A stretch of 64,000 nucleotides of DNA from Reichenbachiella carrageenanivorans (GTDB lineage: Bacteria; Bacteroidota; Bacteroidia; Cytophagales; Cyclobacteriaceae): positions 2,761,501-2,825,500 of the forward strand of contig NZ_CP106735.1 in the NCBI RefSeq assembly GCF_025639805.1, given 5' to 3'. Under the pieces are notes generated by a model. It saw only the letters and a list, made by a program, of their open reading frames with translations, was not told the DNA's origin and searched no databases. Shown piece after piece: positions 43,053-51,818 of the stretch. Positions within the stretch are counted from its first letter, which is position 1; each line of letters opens with the position of its first letter. Made by a program: the position numbers and the translations under genes.

Positions 43053-43592
43053 ATGAACAGAAGTTGGTTGCAGTCTGAATTGGAAAAATATCAGACGGCC
43101 TATGTGGAAGAAGAAAAATATAAAAGCAGGTTTTTGGACCTGCTTTTTTTTGATAATTGTTTTGAGCGTTCATTGTTGACAGGTCATATCACAGCATCTG
43201 TTTGGGCTTTGACGCCAGATTACAGACAGGTGGCTTTACTGCACCACAAGAAGCTTAATAGGTGGCTACAACCTGGTGGTCATGCCGATGGTGATGAGAA
43301 TGTGCAGCGAGTAGCTTTGAAAGAACTCGCAGAAGAGACTGGTATCACAGATGTTCGCTTGTTAGGCGATTCGTTTTTTGATATAGATATACATGCGATT
43401 CCGGCTAGAAAGGAAGTACCAGCTCATGAACATTACGATGTGCGATTTGCTTGTGTCGCTAATGATCCGATGCAACTCATGAAAAATGAAGAGTCTAATG
43501 CTGTGGATTGGATCTCATTAGATGGCCTTGAAGAAAAGGTGGGACATGAAGTCTCCATCCTGAGAATGAGAGAAAAAACGAGTAAATTTTAA
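43053..43592 (+). CDS. Nudix hydrolase
   Basis: A 179-aa protein with a Nudix box GGHADGDENVQRVALKELAEETGI read across residues about 75-98, in which the usual R of REUXEE is K. WLQPGGHADGD and LLTGHITASVW place it in the group of small Nudix enzymes with an N-terminal GHITAS motif. Substrate unknown. The coding sequence contains a strong terminator-like hairpin 70 nt after the start. It overlaps the next gene as TAATG. Confidence 0.88.
   Translation: MNRSWLQSELEKYQTAYVEEEKYKSRFLDLLFFDNCFERSLLTGHITASVWALTPDYRQVALLHHKKLNRWLQPGGHADGDENVQRVALKELAEETGITDVRLLGDSFFDIDIHAIPARKEVPAHEHYDVRFACVANDPMQLMKNEESNAVDWISLDGLEEKVGHEVSILRMREKTSKF
43122..43151 (+). terminator. intrinsic-terminator-like hairpin inside the Nudix coding sequence
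   Basis: A 9-bp perfect stem (AAAAGCAGG 43122-43130, CCTGCTTTT 43139-43147), an 8-nt loop, and eight consecutive T. In coding terms it covers KSRFLDLLFFD, which is conserved-looking family sequence, so the gene really spans it. It could attenuate transcription into the Nudix-BtuF-like pair from upstream genes. Confidence 0.6.
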
Positions 43593-44374
43593 TGCAAATT
43601 ACCGATGACCTTCAACGAATTTTTCAATTAGTAGAGTCGCCTCAGCGAATCATCTCACTAGTGCCTTCTTTGACCGAGCTGCTCTTTGATTTGGGACTGG
43701 GAGATCGTATCGTGGGCGTGACTAAATTTTGCATTCATCCAGCCCAAGTGCAGCAAACGGTGAAGAGAGTAGGAGGTACCAAAAAATTTGATTTCGAAAA
43801 AATAGAAGCACTTCAGCCTGATCTGATTATTGCCAATAAGGAGGAGAACTATCGAGCGGGCGTGGAGCAGTTGTGTGAAAAGTATCCTGTGTATATCTCA
43901 GATATCTTTGAGCTCAAAGACGCTCTCCGAACCATTGAAAATATAGGGGTGATGACTGGTACTGAAGCACTGGCGCTGCCGATGATAGAGCAAATTCAGC
44001 AAAGTTTTGATGAGGTGAAGGGCAAGCTTCAAGGTGAAGTGTTATATTTTATTTGGCAGCAGCCTGACATGGTGGTAGCTACGGACAATTTTATCGACGA
44101 TGTGTTGCAATGGTTGGGCCTGGACAATGCCGTAGCTCACCTCACTAGATACCCCGAACTTTCCGAAGAAACTTTAGCCAAATTATCACCTAATTATGTT
44201 TTTCTTTCATCCGAGCCCTATCCATTCAAAGAACGGCATATCAGTCGATTTCAATCTCTTTTTCCAAATGCCGAAGTACTTCTTGTCGATGGGGAGATGT
44301 TCAGCTGGTATGGAAGTCGCCTGATTCATTCACCGAAATATTTTATGAGTTTACCGGTATCTAGAAGACGTTAG
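43592..44374 (+). CDS. BtuF-like helical-backbone metal-binding protein
   Basis: A 260-aa protein with the periplasmic-binding (BtuF/FhuD type III) fold: RIISLVPSLTELLFDLGLGDRIVGVT at the N-terminus, the ALQPDLIIANKEEN strand, and the long linking helix. It has no signal peptide or lipobox, so unlike BtuF it should be cytoplasmic. Such unsignalled members are common in Bacteroidota and their ligand is unknown (cobalamin and iron chelates are the known ligands in the family). TAATG overlap with the Nudix gene implies coupling. Confidence 0.8.
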   Translation: MQITDDLQRIFQLVESPQRIISLVPSLTELLFDLGLGDRIVGVTKFCIHPAQVQQTVKRVGGTKKFDFEKIEALQPDLIIANKEENYRAGVEQLCEKYPVYISDIFELKDALRTIENIGVMTGTEALALPMIEQIQQSFDEVKGKLQGEVLYFIWQQPDMVVATDNFIDDVLQWLGLDNAVAHLTRYPELSEETLAKLSPNYVFLSSEPYPFKERHISRFQSLFPNAEVLLVDGEMFSWYGSRLIHSPKYFMSLPVSRRR

Positions 44375-44458
44375 CCTATTTCTAATCTTTTTTTTGGTTT
44401 CCCCGTGGGGGTAAAAAATTGTTTGGTTTCCCTGAAAGTGTAAAAACATTTAAAGGTT

Positions 44459-45601
44459 ATGAAATCAGAAATGAAAAACGCAAAATCAATAGTAGTATTC
44501 GCACTCTTACTCACGGTGTTTCAATCCCAAGGTCAAAATAAGTATGATGTTCAAGAGGAGCATTCGGTCAAAGAAAGGCCTTTTCAAATCTCACTTGTCC
44601 CAGGCTTTGGGACGAGTAAGGGCCCCAAAGAAGGCTACATCAATCAATTTTCACTTAACATCATTGCTGGCTATGAGTATAGTCTAGCTGGTGCTGAATT
44701 TGGCGGGTTTTATAATGTCAACCAACAAAATATACATGGGGCGCAGTTTGCTGGTTTTGGCAATGCAGTGGGTGGTGATGTGAGTGGTGCACAGTTTGGC
44801 GGGTTCGTCAATACGGTGCAAGGGAAAGTACATGGTTTGCAGTCTGCCGGTTTTGTTAATGTGGTAAATAAAGAAGTACAAGGAACACAACTCTCTGGTT
44901 TTATCAATCTGGCTGATAGTATCAAAGGACTTCAGGCTGCAGGAGCGATCAATATAAACAAACGCAATGCAAACGCAGTGCAATTGGCTGGTTTGTTCAA
45001 TTATGCCCAAGACATAGAAGGGACACAAGTGGCGAGTTTGGTCAATAGAGCGAAGCATGTAAAAGGTACGCAAATTGCCCTGATCAATATTGCTGATACT
45101 GTAGAAAAAGGTGTTGTTGTTGGTTTGATCAATGTCGTTAAAACAGGTAAGCACCAACTGGCAATAGAGCACAATGAAGTGATGGATATTAATCTAGCTT
45201 TTCGGTCAGGTACGAGCAAATTGTATAGTGTACTATTTGCAGGAATACAGGCACAAAGTAACTTCTTGTGGTCTTATGGTGCAGGTTTTGGTACGGAGTT
45301 CAATCTCAAAAACAAGTGGAACTCAAGCGTAGAGTTGACCACTCAGTCGATCAATGTCAAGGAAGAACACCATGAGGAGTTGAACCTACTCAACCGCCTC
45401 AGTTGGAATATAGACTATCGAGTGGCCCAGCATCTCACTGTATCTGCTGGGCCAGTGTTCAATGTGTATGTTACCAAAGTGTACGATCCCGCTACGGGTG
45501 TATATGGCGATGATATAGGGTTGGGTACTTTCTACGACGAGACGAGTTCAGACACCAATATTCAAATGTGGGTGGGTTACAATTTTGCCATCAAATTTTA
45601 G
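44459..45601 (+). CDS. surface repeat protein with pentapeptide-like GAQFAGFxN repeats
   Basis: A 380-aa protein with a signal peptide (VVFALLLTVFQSQGQ; the start may be the second Met). Residues about 75-235 are repeats of about 21 residues with the core G-(A/T/L)-Q-(F/L/S)-(A/G/S)-G-(F/L)-x-N, for example VSGAQFGGFVNTVQGKVHG, arranged like a repeat solenoid. The C-terminal 140 residues look like beta-barrel strands (FLWSYGAGFGTEFNLKNKW ... MWVGYNFAIKF). Similar proteins are described as LA_2272-type surface repeat proteins. It is followed by a good terminator. Probably an outer-membrane protein. Confidence 0.7.
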   Translation: MKSEMKNAKSIVVFALLLTVFQSQGQNKYDVQEEHSVKERPFQISLVPGFGTSKGPKEGYINQFSLNIIAGYEYSLAGAEFGGFYNVNQQNIHGAQFAGFGNAVGGDVSGAQFGGFVNTVQGKVHGLQSAGFVNVVNKEVQGTQLSGFINLADSIKGLQAAGAININKRNANAVQLAGLFNYAQDIEGTQVASLVNRAKHVKGTQIALINIADTVEKGVVVGLINVVKTGKHQLAIEHNEVMDINLAFRSGTSKLYSVLFAGIQAQSNFLWSYGAGFGTEFNLKNKWNSSVELTTQSINVKEEHHEELNLLNRLSWNIDYRVAQHLTVSAGPVFNVYVTKVYDPATGVYGDDIGLGTFYDETSSDTNIQMWVGYNFAIKF

Positions 45602-45609
45602 AGAAAGAG

Positions 45610-45646
45610 GAGGTTAGGAGCTCACTTCAGCATCTAACCTCTTTTT
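45610..45646 (+). terminator. intrinsic terminator after the surface repeat protein
   Basis: Stem GAGGTTAG / CTAACCTC with a 16-nt loop and a run of five T. Lies 9 bp after the stop and also faces the convergent ATP-grasp gene. Confidence 0.75.
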
Positions 45647-45689
45647 ATGTTTTAGTTTTATAGATGAAGGCTGGCAGAGTGTATTTCTG

Positions 45690-46604
45690 CTAGCTTTTTT
45701 TGAAGTACCTCTCCCAGATCAGAGTTGCCAGTTGCTCTGCAGCACCTTTTTCGTTTCTGAACCAAAGCTCTGGTTCGATCAGTTCTAGTTCGGAGACGCA
45801 AAGATCGCCATCGTTGCCCCAGATAAAATCTACACGAGCTTGTGTAGGCACAGGATCGCACGCTGCTACTACGCGCTCTGCAAACGCAATCTCAGCGGCA
45901 GTGGGCTCATAGGTATGCACGGTGCCGCCAAAATCGTCTTGTACTCTAAAGTCTCCTACTTTGGCTTTTTTTAGCACAGCGTGAGAATATTTGCCCCCGA
46001 AGACCATGAGTGTGAGCTCTCCTTTATCAACTACATGATGTTGAAACTCTTGTAGAAGCATAGATTCTTCTTGGATAAGCGTAGAAAAAGTATTGGCTAT
46101 AGCATTGAGCTGATTGTTGTCGAGTTTGTAAGTGTGTCGCCCACCACCAGAGATAGCTGGTTTTAGGATCGATTGCTCCCATCCGGATGCTTGTACTATT
46201 TCGTGAAGGTTTTTGCTTTCGCCCTGAGGGATGAAAATTGTAGGAGGAATTTTGATGCCTCGTGTTTTCAAATCTTTGAGGTAGCGCTTGTCTATATTCC
46301 AGCGGATGGTTTCATAAGTATTGATGAGTTGGGTCTGGTCTTTGATTCGATCCAGCCACGCTTCGAATTGATCAAACATCCCATCGTCATAAATATCCCA
46401 TGTAGTGCGAATCATAGCGCATTGTGTGCTTGTCCAGTCAAACTGCTCATTGTTCCAGTGGGTTTTGTGTGCTTTGAGTCCTATGTGAGTAAGCGCATTG
46501 ATGAGTAGCTGATCTTCCAAAAGTACATTTTTTGCATAATCGTCGATGGCTACTTCATTGGTAAACCGAGCATCGGTAAGTAGTACTATATCGTAAGTGA
46601 GCAT
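45690..46604 (-). CDS. ATP-grasp domain protein (glutathione synthetase/RimK-like)
   Basis: A 304-aa cytoplasmic protein. An N-terminal Rossmann-like part (YDIVLLTDARFTN ... IRTTWDIYDD) precedes the ATP-grasp part: SILKPAISGGGRHTYKL, then ELTLMVFGGKYSHAVLKKAK, and ARVDFIWGNDGDLCVSELELIEPEL, which supplies the Mg-binding Glu residues. It would join a carboxylate to an amine or thiol with ATP. Related proteins occur singly in many Bacteroidota and their substrate is not known. Intact. Confidence 0.8.
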   Translation of the reverse strand: MLTYDIVLLTDARFTNEVAIDDYAKNVLLEDQLLINALTHIGLKAHKTHWNNEQFDWTSTQCAMIRTTWDIYDDGMFDQFEAWLDRIKDQTQLINTYETIRWNIDKRYLKDLKTRGIKIPPTIFIPQGESKNLHEIVQASGWEQSILKPAISGGGRHTYKLDNNQLNAIANTFSTLIQEESMLLQEFQHHVVDKGELTLMVFGGKYSHAVLKKAKVGDFRVQDDFGGTVHTYEPTAAEIAFAERVVAACDPVPTQARVDFIWGNDGDLCVSELELIEPELWFRNEKGAAEQLATLIWERYFKKS

Positions 46605-46766
46605 GTTGTTTTTTTGCGGAAAACTAGTAAAAATACATGCTCAGAGATCGCCAGTAGTAAAATATTATGGAATTTTGTTAGTTATAAAGAAGCATTGGAA
46701 TATTAGGAGATAAAATATCCATATTTTTGCATTTTTAAGAACAACACAATTGTAATAATCAGCATC

Positions 46767-47363
46767 ATGCAGCTATCTACTTTGAATAAAACTTTACTTT
46801 CTCTAGGCCTATTTTTAACTCTAGCTATTGCCGCACAAGCGCAGGGCAATATCCAAGCTCAATTCGATCAGTTTTATGAAACCGAGACTTCTTCTTGGCA
46901 AGATTACAAATTGATAAAGAAACCAAGGTTAAAAGAATTTTGGACTGTAGTGGCTGATACGATCAAGGTAAAAGAAGGCAAAATAGCTTCAGCTAGAGCT
47001 GAAGTGAAGTCTTTGAAAGGGGAGCTGGTTGCTATCAATAAGCAATTGGCGGAAACGCAATCCAATCTTGCGGCGAGCGAAGAGCGCAATGATTCCATAG
47101 AGTTTATTGGTATTCAGATGAGTAAATCTGGTTACAATACCTTGGTGTGGTTGATTATAGCTGCTTTGGCTATAGGGATAGTGAGTCTGTACCTGTTGTA
47201 TTTGCGCAACAACAGTACCACTAAAGAAGCTCGAAGATTGCTAGCTAAAGTGGAAGAAGAATATGCTACACATCAAGAAAAAGCAAGAGAAAATCAAACC
47301 AAACTCAAAAGAGAGTTGCAAACGGCACTAAACACGCTACAAGAGCACAGAATCAAAATTTGA
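46767..47363 (+). CDS. small membrane protein with coiled coils
   Basis: A 198-aa protein with a signal peptide (LSLGLFLTLAIAAQAQ), a periplasmic coiled coil (KEGKIASARAEVKSLKGELVA, about 70-112), a membrane helix (TLVWLIIAALAIGIVSLYLLYL, about 127-148), and a second, cytoplasmic coiled coil. Similar Bacteroidota proteins have sometimes been mislabelled as tRNA methyltransferases; nothing here supports that. A TATTTTTG box near 46723 resembles a Bacteroidota -7 element and a strong terminator follows, so it is probably a single-gene unit. Confidence 0.72.
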   Translation: MQLSTLNKTLLSLGLFLTLAIAAQAQGNIQAQFDQFYETETSSWQDYKLIKKPRLKEFWTVVADTIKVKEGKIASARAEVKSLKGELVAINKQLAETQSNLAASEERNDSIEFIGIQMSKSGYNTLVWLIIAALAIGIVSLYLLYLRNNSTTKEARRLLAKVEEEYATHQEKARENQTKLKRELQTALNTLQEHRIKI

Positions 47364-47384
47364 TGGCTTAAAAAAATAAAAATG

Positions 47385-47421
47385 AGAAAGCCCTTACTTG
47401 GTTGTCGAGTAAGGGCTTTCT
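47385..47421 (+). terminator. intrinsic terminator
   Basis: A 14-bp perfect stem (AGAAAGCCCTTACT and its complement) with a 9-nt loop and A/T on both sides, between the coiled-coil protein and the DEAD-box helicase. Confidence 0.85.
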
Positions 47422-47491
47422 GTTTATGGCGTGTATACAGTATAAAACTGAAAATGTAGATAGTTCGCTATACTAGTCTACCTTTGCCTCG

Positions 47492-48739
47492 ATGAAATAC
47501 GAAGATTACCACATCAGTCCAGAACTAAAGCGAAACCTTGAAACGCAGGGATTCAAGCGGCCTACCGACATTCAGTTCAAATCTATCCCTGCCATTCTCA
47601 AGGGAGAGGATGTATTAGCCATTGCTCAGACAGGTACAGGCAAGACCGCTGCTTTTGCCATTCCAGTGATCGATCGATTGCAGCGTTCCAAAAAACATGG
47701 GAGAGGTGATTCTATTCGCTGTGTAGTGATGGTGCCTACACGTGAGCTGGCCATCCAGATCACGCGAGCTTTTGAAGAATTGGCTAAAAACACCAAAGTA
47801 CGTGTAATGAGTATTTTTGGGGGGGTAGAGCAAGATCCACAAATCGCCAAATTAGCGAAGGGTGTAGATGTGATCGTGACAACGCCAGGTAGAATGTTCG
47901 ACTTGGTAAGTCAGGGGTTTATCCTGCTCGATCAGGTGGAAACGGTGGTGCTAGATGAGGCCGATCACATGCTCAATCTTGGGTTTATCAAAGACATTCA
48001 AGATTTGGTGAAATTCTTACCTAAGCGCCGGCAGACACTTTTTTTCTCCGCTACGATAGACGATAAGATCAAAAAAGTAGCTTATTCACTCGTGCATAAG
48101 CCTATCCGTATTCAGGTCTCGCCTAAAGACCCCGTGTCTAAAAATGTAGATCATGCGGTAGCTTTCATCAAAATGGACGATAAGCGTTTTTTCTTGGAAA
48201 GGCTCATTGGTGAAAACCCAGAGCAAAAAATTCTTGTTTTTGTAAGAACCAAAGTTAGAGCCGAGCGAGTATTGGCTGCTATGACGAGAGTCAAAGTGGA
48301 TGCTCAAACCATCCATGGAGACAAGGATCAGGATGAACGAAACAGAGTGATGAGCGCTTTTAGGGCAGGGAGAAATAAAATATTAATAGCCACAGATGTG
48401 AGCGCCAGAGGGATAGATATTCCTAATGTGGATTTTGTGGTCAACTATGACCTCCCAGACGAACCTGAAAACTATGTGCATAGAGTAGGCCGTACGGGAC
48501 GTGGCAAACAAAAGGGGCAAGCCATTAGTTTTTGCAGTCCAGAAGAAAAACCAATGTTGATCGAAATTGAAAAATATACCCACACGCCTGTGAAAATCAT
48601 GGACATCGAGTGGAATACCTATCAGGATACCTTGGATCTTACCGCAGATACAAACGACAATTGGAAACAGTTGATCAATGAAGCTGAGGCCAATCCGCAC
48701 AAACCTAAGAAGAAAAATAAAAAGAATAAGAAGCGCTAA
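47492..48739 (+). CDS. DEAD-box ATP-dependent RNA helicase
   Basis: A 415-aa RNA helicase. All signature motifs are present in order: Q motif (GFKRPTDIQ), Walker A AQTGTGKT, PTRELAIQ, TPGR, DEAD (VVLDEADHML), SAT, FVRTKVRAE, TDVSARGID and HRVGRTGRG. A basic lysine-rich tail (KPKKKNKKNKKR) ends the protein. It resembles RhlE-like helicases used in ribosome assembly and mRNA turnover at low temperature. Intact and of usual length. Confidence 0.95.
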   Translation: MKYEDYHISPELKRNLETQGFKRPTDIQFKSIPAILKGEDVLAIAQTGTGKTAAFAIPVIDRLQRSKKHGRGDSIRCVVMVPTRELAIQITRAFEELAKNTKVRVMSIFGGVEQDPQIAKLAKGVDVIVTTPGRMFDLVSQGFILLDQVETVVLDEADHMLNLGFIKDIQDLVKFLPKRRQTLFFSATIDDKIKKVAYSLVHKPIRIQVSPKDPVSKNVDHAVAFIKMDDKRFFLERLIGENPEQKILVFVRTKVRAERVLAAMTRVKVDAQTIHGDKDQDERNRVMSAFRAGRNKILIATDVSARGIDIPNVDFVVNYDLPDEPENYVHRVGRTGRGKQKGQAISFCSPEEKPMLIEIEKYTHTPVKIMDIEWNTYQDTLDLTADTNDNWKQLINEAEANPHKPKKKNKKNKKR

Positions 48740-48742
48740 TCT

Positions 48743-48847
48743 CTATTTGAGTAGCATCAAACTTACTGATCCGTGTAGATAATAAAACAGGGACATTGCT
48801 GCTATCATGGCCATATAAACCATGTCTTTAGTTGATAAATCTTTCAT
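48743..48847 (-). CDS. 34-aa small membrane protein
   Basis: MKDLSTKDMVYMAMIAAMSL plus 14 residues (FYYLHGSVSLMLLK). A short polar start is followed by a hydrophobic segment that would span or dip into the membrane. It sits in the 198-bp gap between the helicase and the GntP permease, 3 bp from the helicase stop on the other strand. No homologue is recognised. It has a proper ATG and stop but nothing else proves expression. Confidence 0.4.
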   Translation of the reverse strand: MKDLSTKDMVYMAMIAAMSLFYYLHGSVSLMLLK

Positions 48848-48936
48848 AGCTGTTGAATTATTGAAAGACAAATATAGAAACAAATCAATAATTAATTGTA
48901 CTTATCTATTAATTCCTTGTTAAGAAATCAAGAGGG

Positions 48937-50274
48937 TTATACAAAATAGGCGAGTATAAGGGTGATGACAAAACTAGAAAGACCAAGTAAAGTGGTCATG
49001 AGTGTCCATGATTTGAAGGTTTGCTTTACAGTCAAACCTAGGTAGCGATTGATGAGCCAAAATCCGCTGTCATTGACGTGAGACAGGACAGTAGCTCCAG
49101 AAGCAATGGCGATGACGAGCAAGGACAGTTGTGCAGCAGACAAATTTGCCGAGGCGATCAGCGCGGAGGTCATGCCTGCCGAGGTGATCATAGCTACAGT
49201 GGCCGAACCTTGTACTACACGCATGAGCGCCGCCATCACAAAAGCAAAGATAAAAGGGGAGGATAGATTGTCGGCAAAGGCATTTGCGAGCATTTGGCCT
49301 GCGCCAGTATCCATCAGTATCTGTTTGAACACGCCGCCAGCACCAGTGAGCAAAATAATGATACCTGCAGGTGCGAGCGATTGGGTACTCATTTTCAATA
49401 ATTGTTCTTTAGAAAATCCCTTTTTGATCCCCATAAAATACCAAGCGAGCAAATTAGCAATGATGAGCGCCATGAACGGGTGTCCAAAAAATGCTAGCCA
49501 ATTTATGAGTACCCCGACCTTTAGCCAGGTTTTAGAAATGGTATTTAATACAATTAAAAGAATAGGGGTAGCGATAATAGCCAGTACGATGGCAAGGTTA
49601 GGATTTTTGCTTGTTTCTTTAGGCTCTTCGTCGAGTGGCGGAGCAGCGATAAAAGTGATTTTTGCCAGTCGTTTGGCCAGCATAGGCCCACTGACGATCA
49701 CAGCAGGTATGCCTACGATAAATCCAAACAGAATGACTAAGCCCAAATCTGCCCCCAAGATGTCTGCTACCGCAACAGGGCCTGGTGTAGGCGGAATGAA
49801 GCTATGTGTAGCTGCCAGCCCTGCCAATAACGGAATAGCAAATAGAAACAAAGATTGACCAGAGCGACGCTGTAGAGAGTAGATCAAAGGTACCAAAATG
49901 ATAAAGGCTACATCGAAGAATACAGGTATGGCTACCACAAAACCCGTGAGGGTCATGGCCCAGGGTGCTTTTTTCTCTCCCATTTTATCTAGAAAGAAAT
50001 TAGCCAAAGCTCCAGCTGCTCCTGAGTGTTCCAAGATGGCACCGAATATAGCACCTAGCCCAACTACAGTAGCCACAAACCCGAGGGTATTGCCCATGCC
50101 TGTTTTCATGGCATCCATGATAGTGCTGGGGGCCATGCCTGCTATGAGTCCTACTGAAATACTGGCGATCAACAAGGCTAAAAAGGCTTGGATTTGGAAG
50201 TATAGAATGAGAATAAGTAGAACACCTATTCCGCCAAGGACTGATAATATGAGCTGTACATCTATCATATCCAC
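48937..50274 (-). CDS. GntP-family gluconate/H+ symporter
   Basis: A 445-aa permease with about 12-14 membrane helices. GntP-family landmarks include GMGNTLGFVATVVGLGAIFG, FFDVAFIILVPLIYSL, HSFIPPTPGPVAVA and SHVNDSGFW near the C-terminus. It takes up gluconate or a related sugar acid with protons. GTG (50274) or the ATG two codons later could be the start. Directly upstream on the same strand is a wrecked gluconokinase gene, so the usual uptake-phosphorylation pair is broken here. Confidence 0.92.
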   Translation of the reverse strand: MDMIDVQLILSVLGGIGVLLILILYFQIQAFLALLIASISVGLIAGMAPSTIMDAMKTGMGNTLGFVATVVGLGAIFGAILEHSGAAGALANFFLDKMGEKKAPWAMTLTGFVVAIPVFFDVAFIILVPLIYSLQRRSGQSLFLFAIPLLAGLAATHSFIPPTPGPVAVADILGADLGLVILFGFIVGIPAVIVSGPMLAKRLAKITFIAAPPLDEEPKETSKNPNLAIVLAIIATPILLIVLNTISKTWLKVGVLINWLAFFGHPFMALIIANLLAWYFMGIKKGFSKEQLLKMSTQSLAPAGIIILLTGAGGVFKQILMDTGAGQMLANAFADNLSSPFIFAFVMAALMRVVQGSATVAMITSAGMTSALIASANLSAAQLSLLVIAIASGATVLSHVNDSGFWLINRYLGLTVKQTFKSWTLMTTLLGLSSFVITLILAYFV

Positions 50275-50481
50275 TCAGTATGTTTTGCTCAAGGGTTGAT
50301 TGCTTAGAGACCTGACGATAGACGGATGGAAGTGTAACTGGTGCGTTTCTTTGAGCGCAGAGCAGGCTCGCTCACTTCTGCTTTGGTTTTGCCAATTTTG
50401 AAAAGGAATATTTAGCTTTGTAGCTAGTAATACCCCAACAGTGAACCTTCCTACTCCCGATACACTCACTACTATTATCAT
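50275..50481 (-). pseudogene. gluconokinase remnant
   Basis: A 68-codon frame whose start (MIIVVSVSGVGRFTVGVLLATKLNIPF) follows the gluconokinase N-terminus, but the P-loop is spoilt: the expected GKST/GKTT is GRFT. After about 27 residues the frame jumps to a late part of the enzyme (ACSALKETHQL), where a full enzyme would have over 60 residues more, then ends. It is placed immediately upstream of the gluconate permease, the normal position of gntK. No kinase activity is possible. Confidence 0.7.
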
Positions 50482-50638
50482 GAACTAAAGTTGCTAAATC
50501 TAGCATGGATCGTACCCTGCTAATTATTTCAAAGAAGCAGGTCAAATATATCAGTAGGGGAAAACGAGATCTACTCGTTGTATAGCAAAGGAGTCCTAAA
50601 AAGGCTTTTGGAAATTAATTATCAATAAAAAAACGACA

Positions 50639-51817
50639 ATGAAAGGAAGGAATAAAATACTAACAGCATTGCTGTTTTCTCTTGTCACCGTGATTTTTGT
50701 GCGGTGCACCGAAGAGGAGCCAATAGACGAAACACTTTTGAGTGAGCTCAATATTTTCGTGCAAGCAGTAGCCTCACAAGATGGAGCCGAAGGAGGGAAG
50801 TCTGTGAAATTCGATATTACCTTGGTAGACGATAGTGAAAAGTCTGTGATTAACGAAACGGGAACTACACTATCTGCTACGGCTACTTTTTCGGGTACAG
50901 CCACCGCTGATGATTTTAGTAGTGAATTTATCGAAACAGTGAGCATTGCTGATGGAGCATCTAGTACCACAGTAGAGCTTGAAGTCTTGGATGATTCGAT
51001 TGAGGAAGGTGAAGAGACTATCACACTGACATTGAGTGCAGCCAGTCTCGGTACCATCGAAATTGCTAGTGCTACAGCCAAAGTCATGGACAATGATGGC
51101 GACGAAGAAGAGGAAGAAGAGGAAAACCCTACTTCTACGGTTGCTGACATCAGTATATTGGCGAGTAAATTCTACCACTCCGATGGGGTGACCGTAACCT
51201 TCGACGACACATGGGTGACGATTACATCTAAAGATTTGCCAGATCACAAAAGCATGTATTATAGCGCGAATGATCCGTTATACGAGGATTATAGCGAGCC
51301 TAATAATCAAGATTTCAAAAAGAACCCTGGATCGATAGGTGAGCAAAATCTAGTCTTCAAATTGCCAAGATATCCCGCAGAAGCTTCTTCACATGCTGCT
51401 ACCCCTATGGGACCGATGGGTGTTACCATCAATAGCGTAGCACTGTTCAATCAAAATGCAGCTGGCGACGACGATATTTTTGAAGAACTAAATACATTCG
51501 ACCAGTACGAAGGGCACCCAGCGGGTACTACCTATCACTACCATACAGAGCCTGTCTGGTTGACTCAACACAGAACGGGAGCCGACAATGAAGCTTTCAT
51601 TGGGTTCTTATTGGATGGTTTTCCAGTGTATGGCACACATGAAAATGGGGTTGAGGTGTTTTCCAAGGATGATGGCGGAATTCTGGATGATTATCACGGT
51701 CACTTTGGCGCGACTGATGATTTTCCAAATGGGATCTATCACTATCACATTACTGTGGATTATCCATGGATCAACGAAGATGGTTTTTATGGTACAGCAG
51801 GCACCGTGTCTAAATAA
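50639..51817 (+). CDS. YHYH-domain lipoprotein with Calx-beta-like region
   Basis: A 392-aa lipoprotein (lipobox VRC at the end of LFSLVTVIFVRC). Residues about 30-150 form a Calx-beta-like domain (DDFSSEFIETVSIADGASS, IEEGEETITLTL). An acidic linker DGDEEEEEEENP leads to a YHYH domain (about 175-390) with TYHYHTEPVWLT, GFLLDGFPVYGTH, DDYHGHFG and GIYHYHITVDYPW; its many His residues suggest metal, possibly copper, binding. It opens an operon with a MORN-repeat lipoprotein and a SCO-type copper chaperone. An acidic, low-complexity linker joins the two domains. Confidence 0.83.
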   Translation: MKGRNKILTALLFSLVTVIFVRCTEEEPIDETLLSELNIFVQAVASQDGAEGGKSVKFDITLVDDSEKSVINETGTTLSATATFSGTATADDFSSEFIETVSIADGASSTTVELEVLDDSIEEGEETITLTLSAASLGTIEIASATAKVMDNDGDEEEEEEENPTSTVADISILASKFYHSDGVTVTFDDTWVTITSKDLPDHKSMYYSANDPLYEDYSEPNNQDFKKNPGSIGEQNLVFKLPRYPAEASSHAATPMGPMGVTINSVALFNQNAAGDDDIFEELNTFDQYEGHPAGTTYHYHTEPVWLTQHRTGADNEAFIGFLLDGFPVYGTHENGVEVFSKDDGGILDDYHGHFGATDDFPNGIYHYHITVDYPWINEDGFYGTAGTVSK

Positions 51818-51818
51818 A

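Noticed and set aside
46767..47363. Calling the coiled-coil membrane protein a tRNA methyltransferase
   Set aside because: There is no methyltransferase motif; it has a signal peptide, a membrane helix and coiled coils only.
49106..49858. A 250-codon plus-strand frame opposite the gluconate permease
   Set aside because: It is the complement of a well-supported membrane protein; the small residues simply mirror permease codons.
51588..51818. Upstream extension of the MORN lipoprotein frame
   Set aside because: It overlaps the C-terminal YHYH coding region in another frame, and the ATG at 51819 gives a proper lipoprotein signal.
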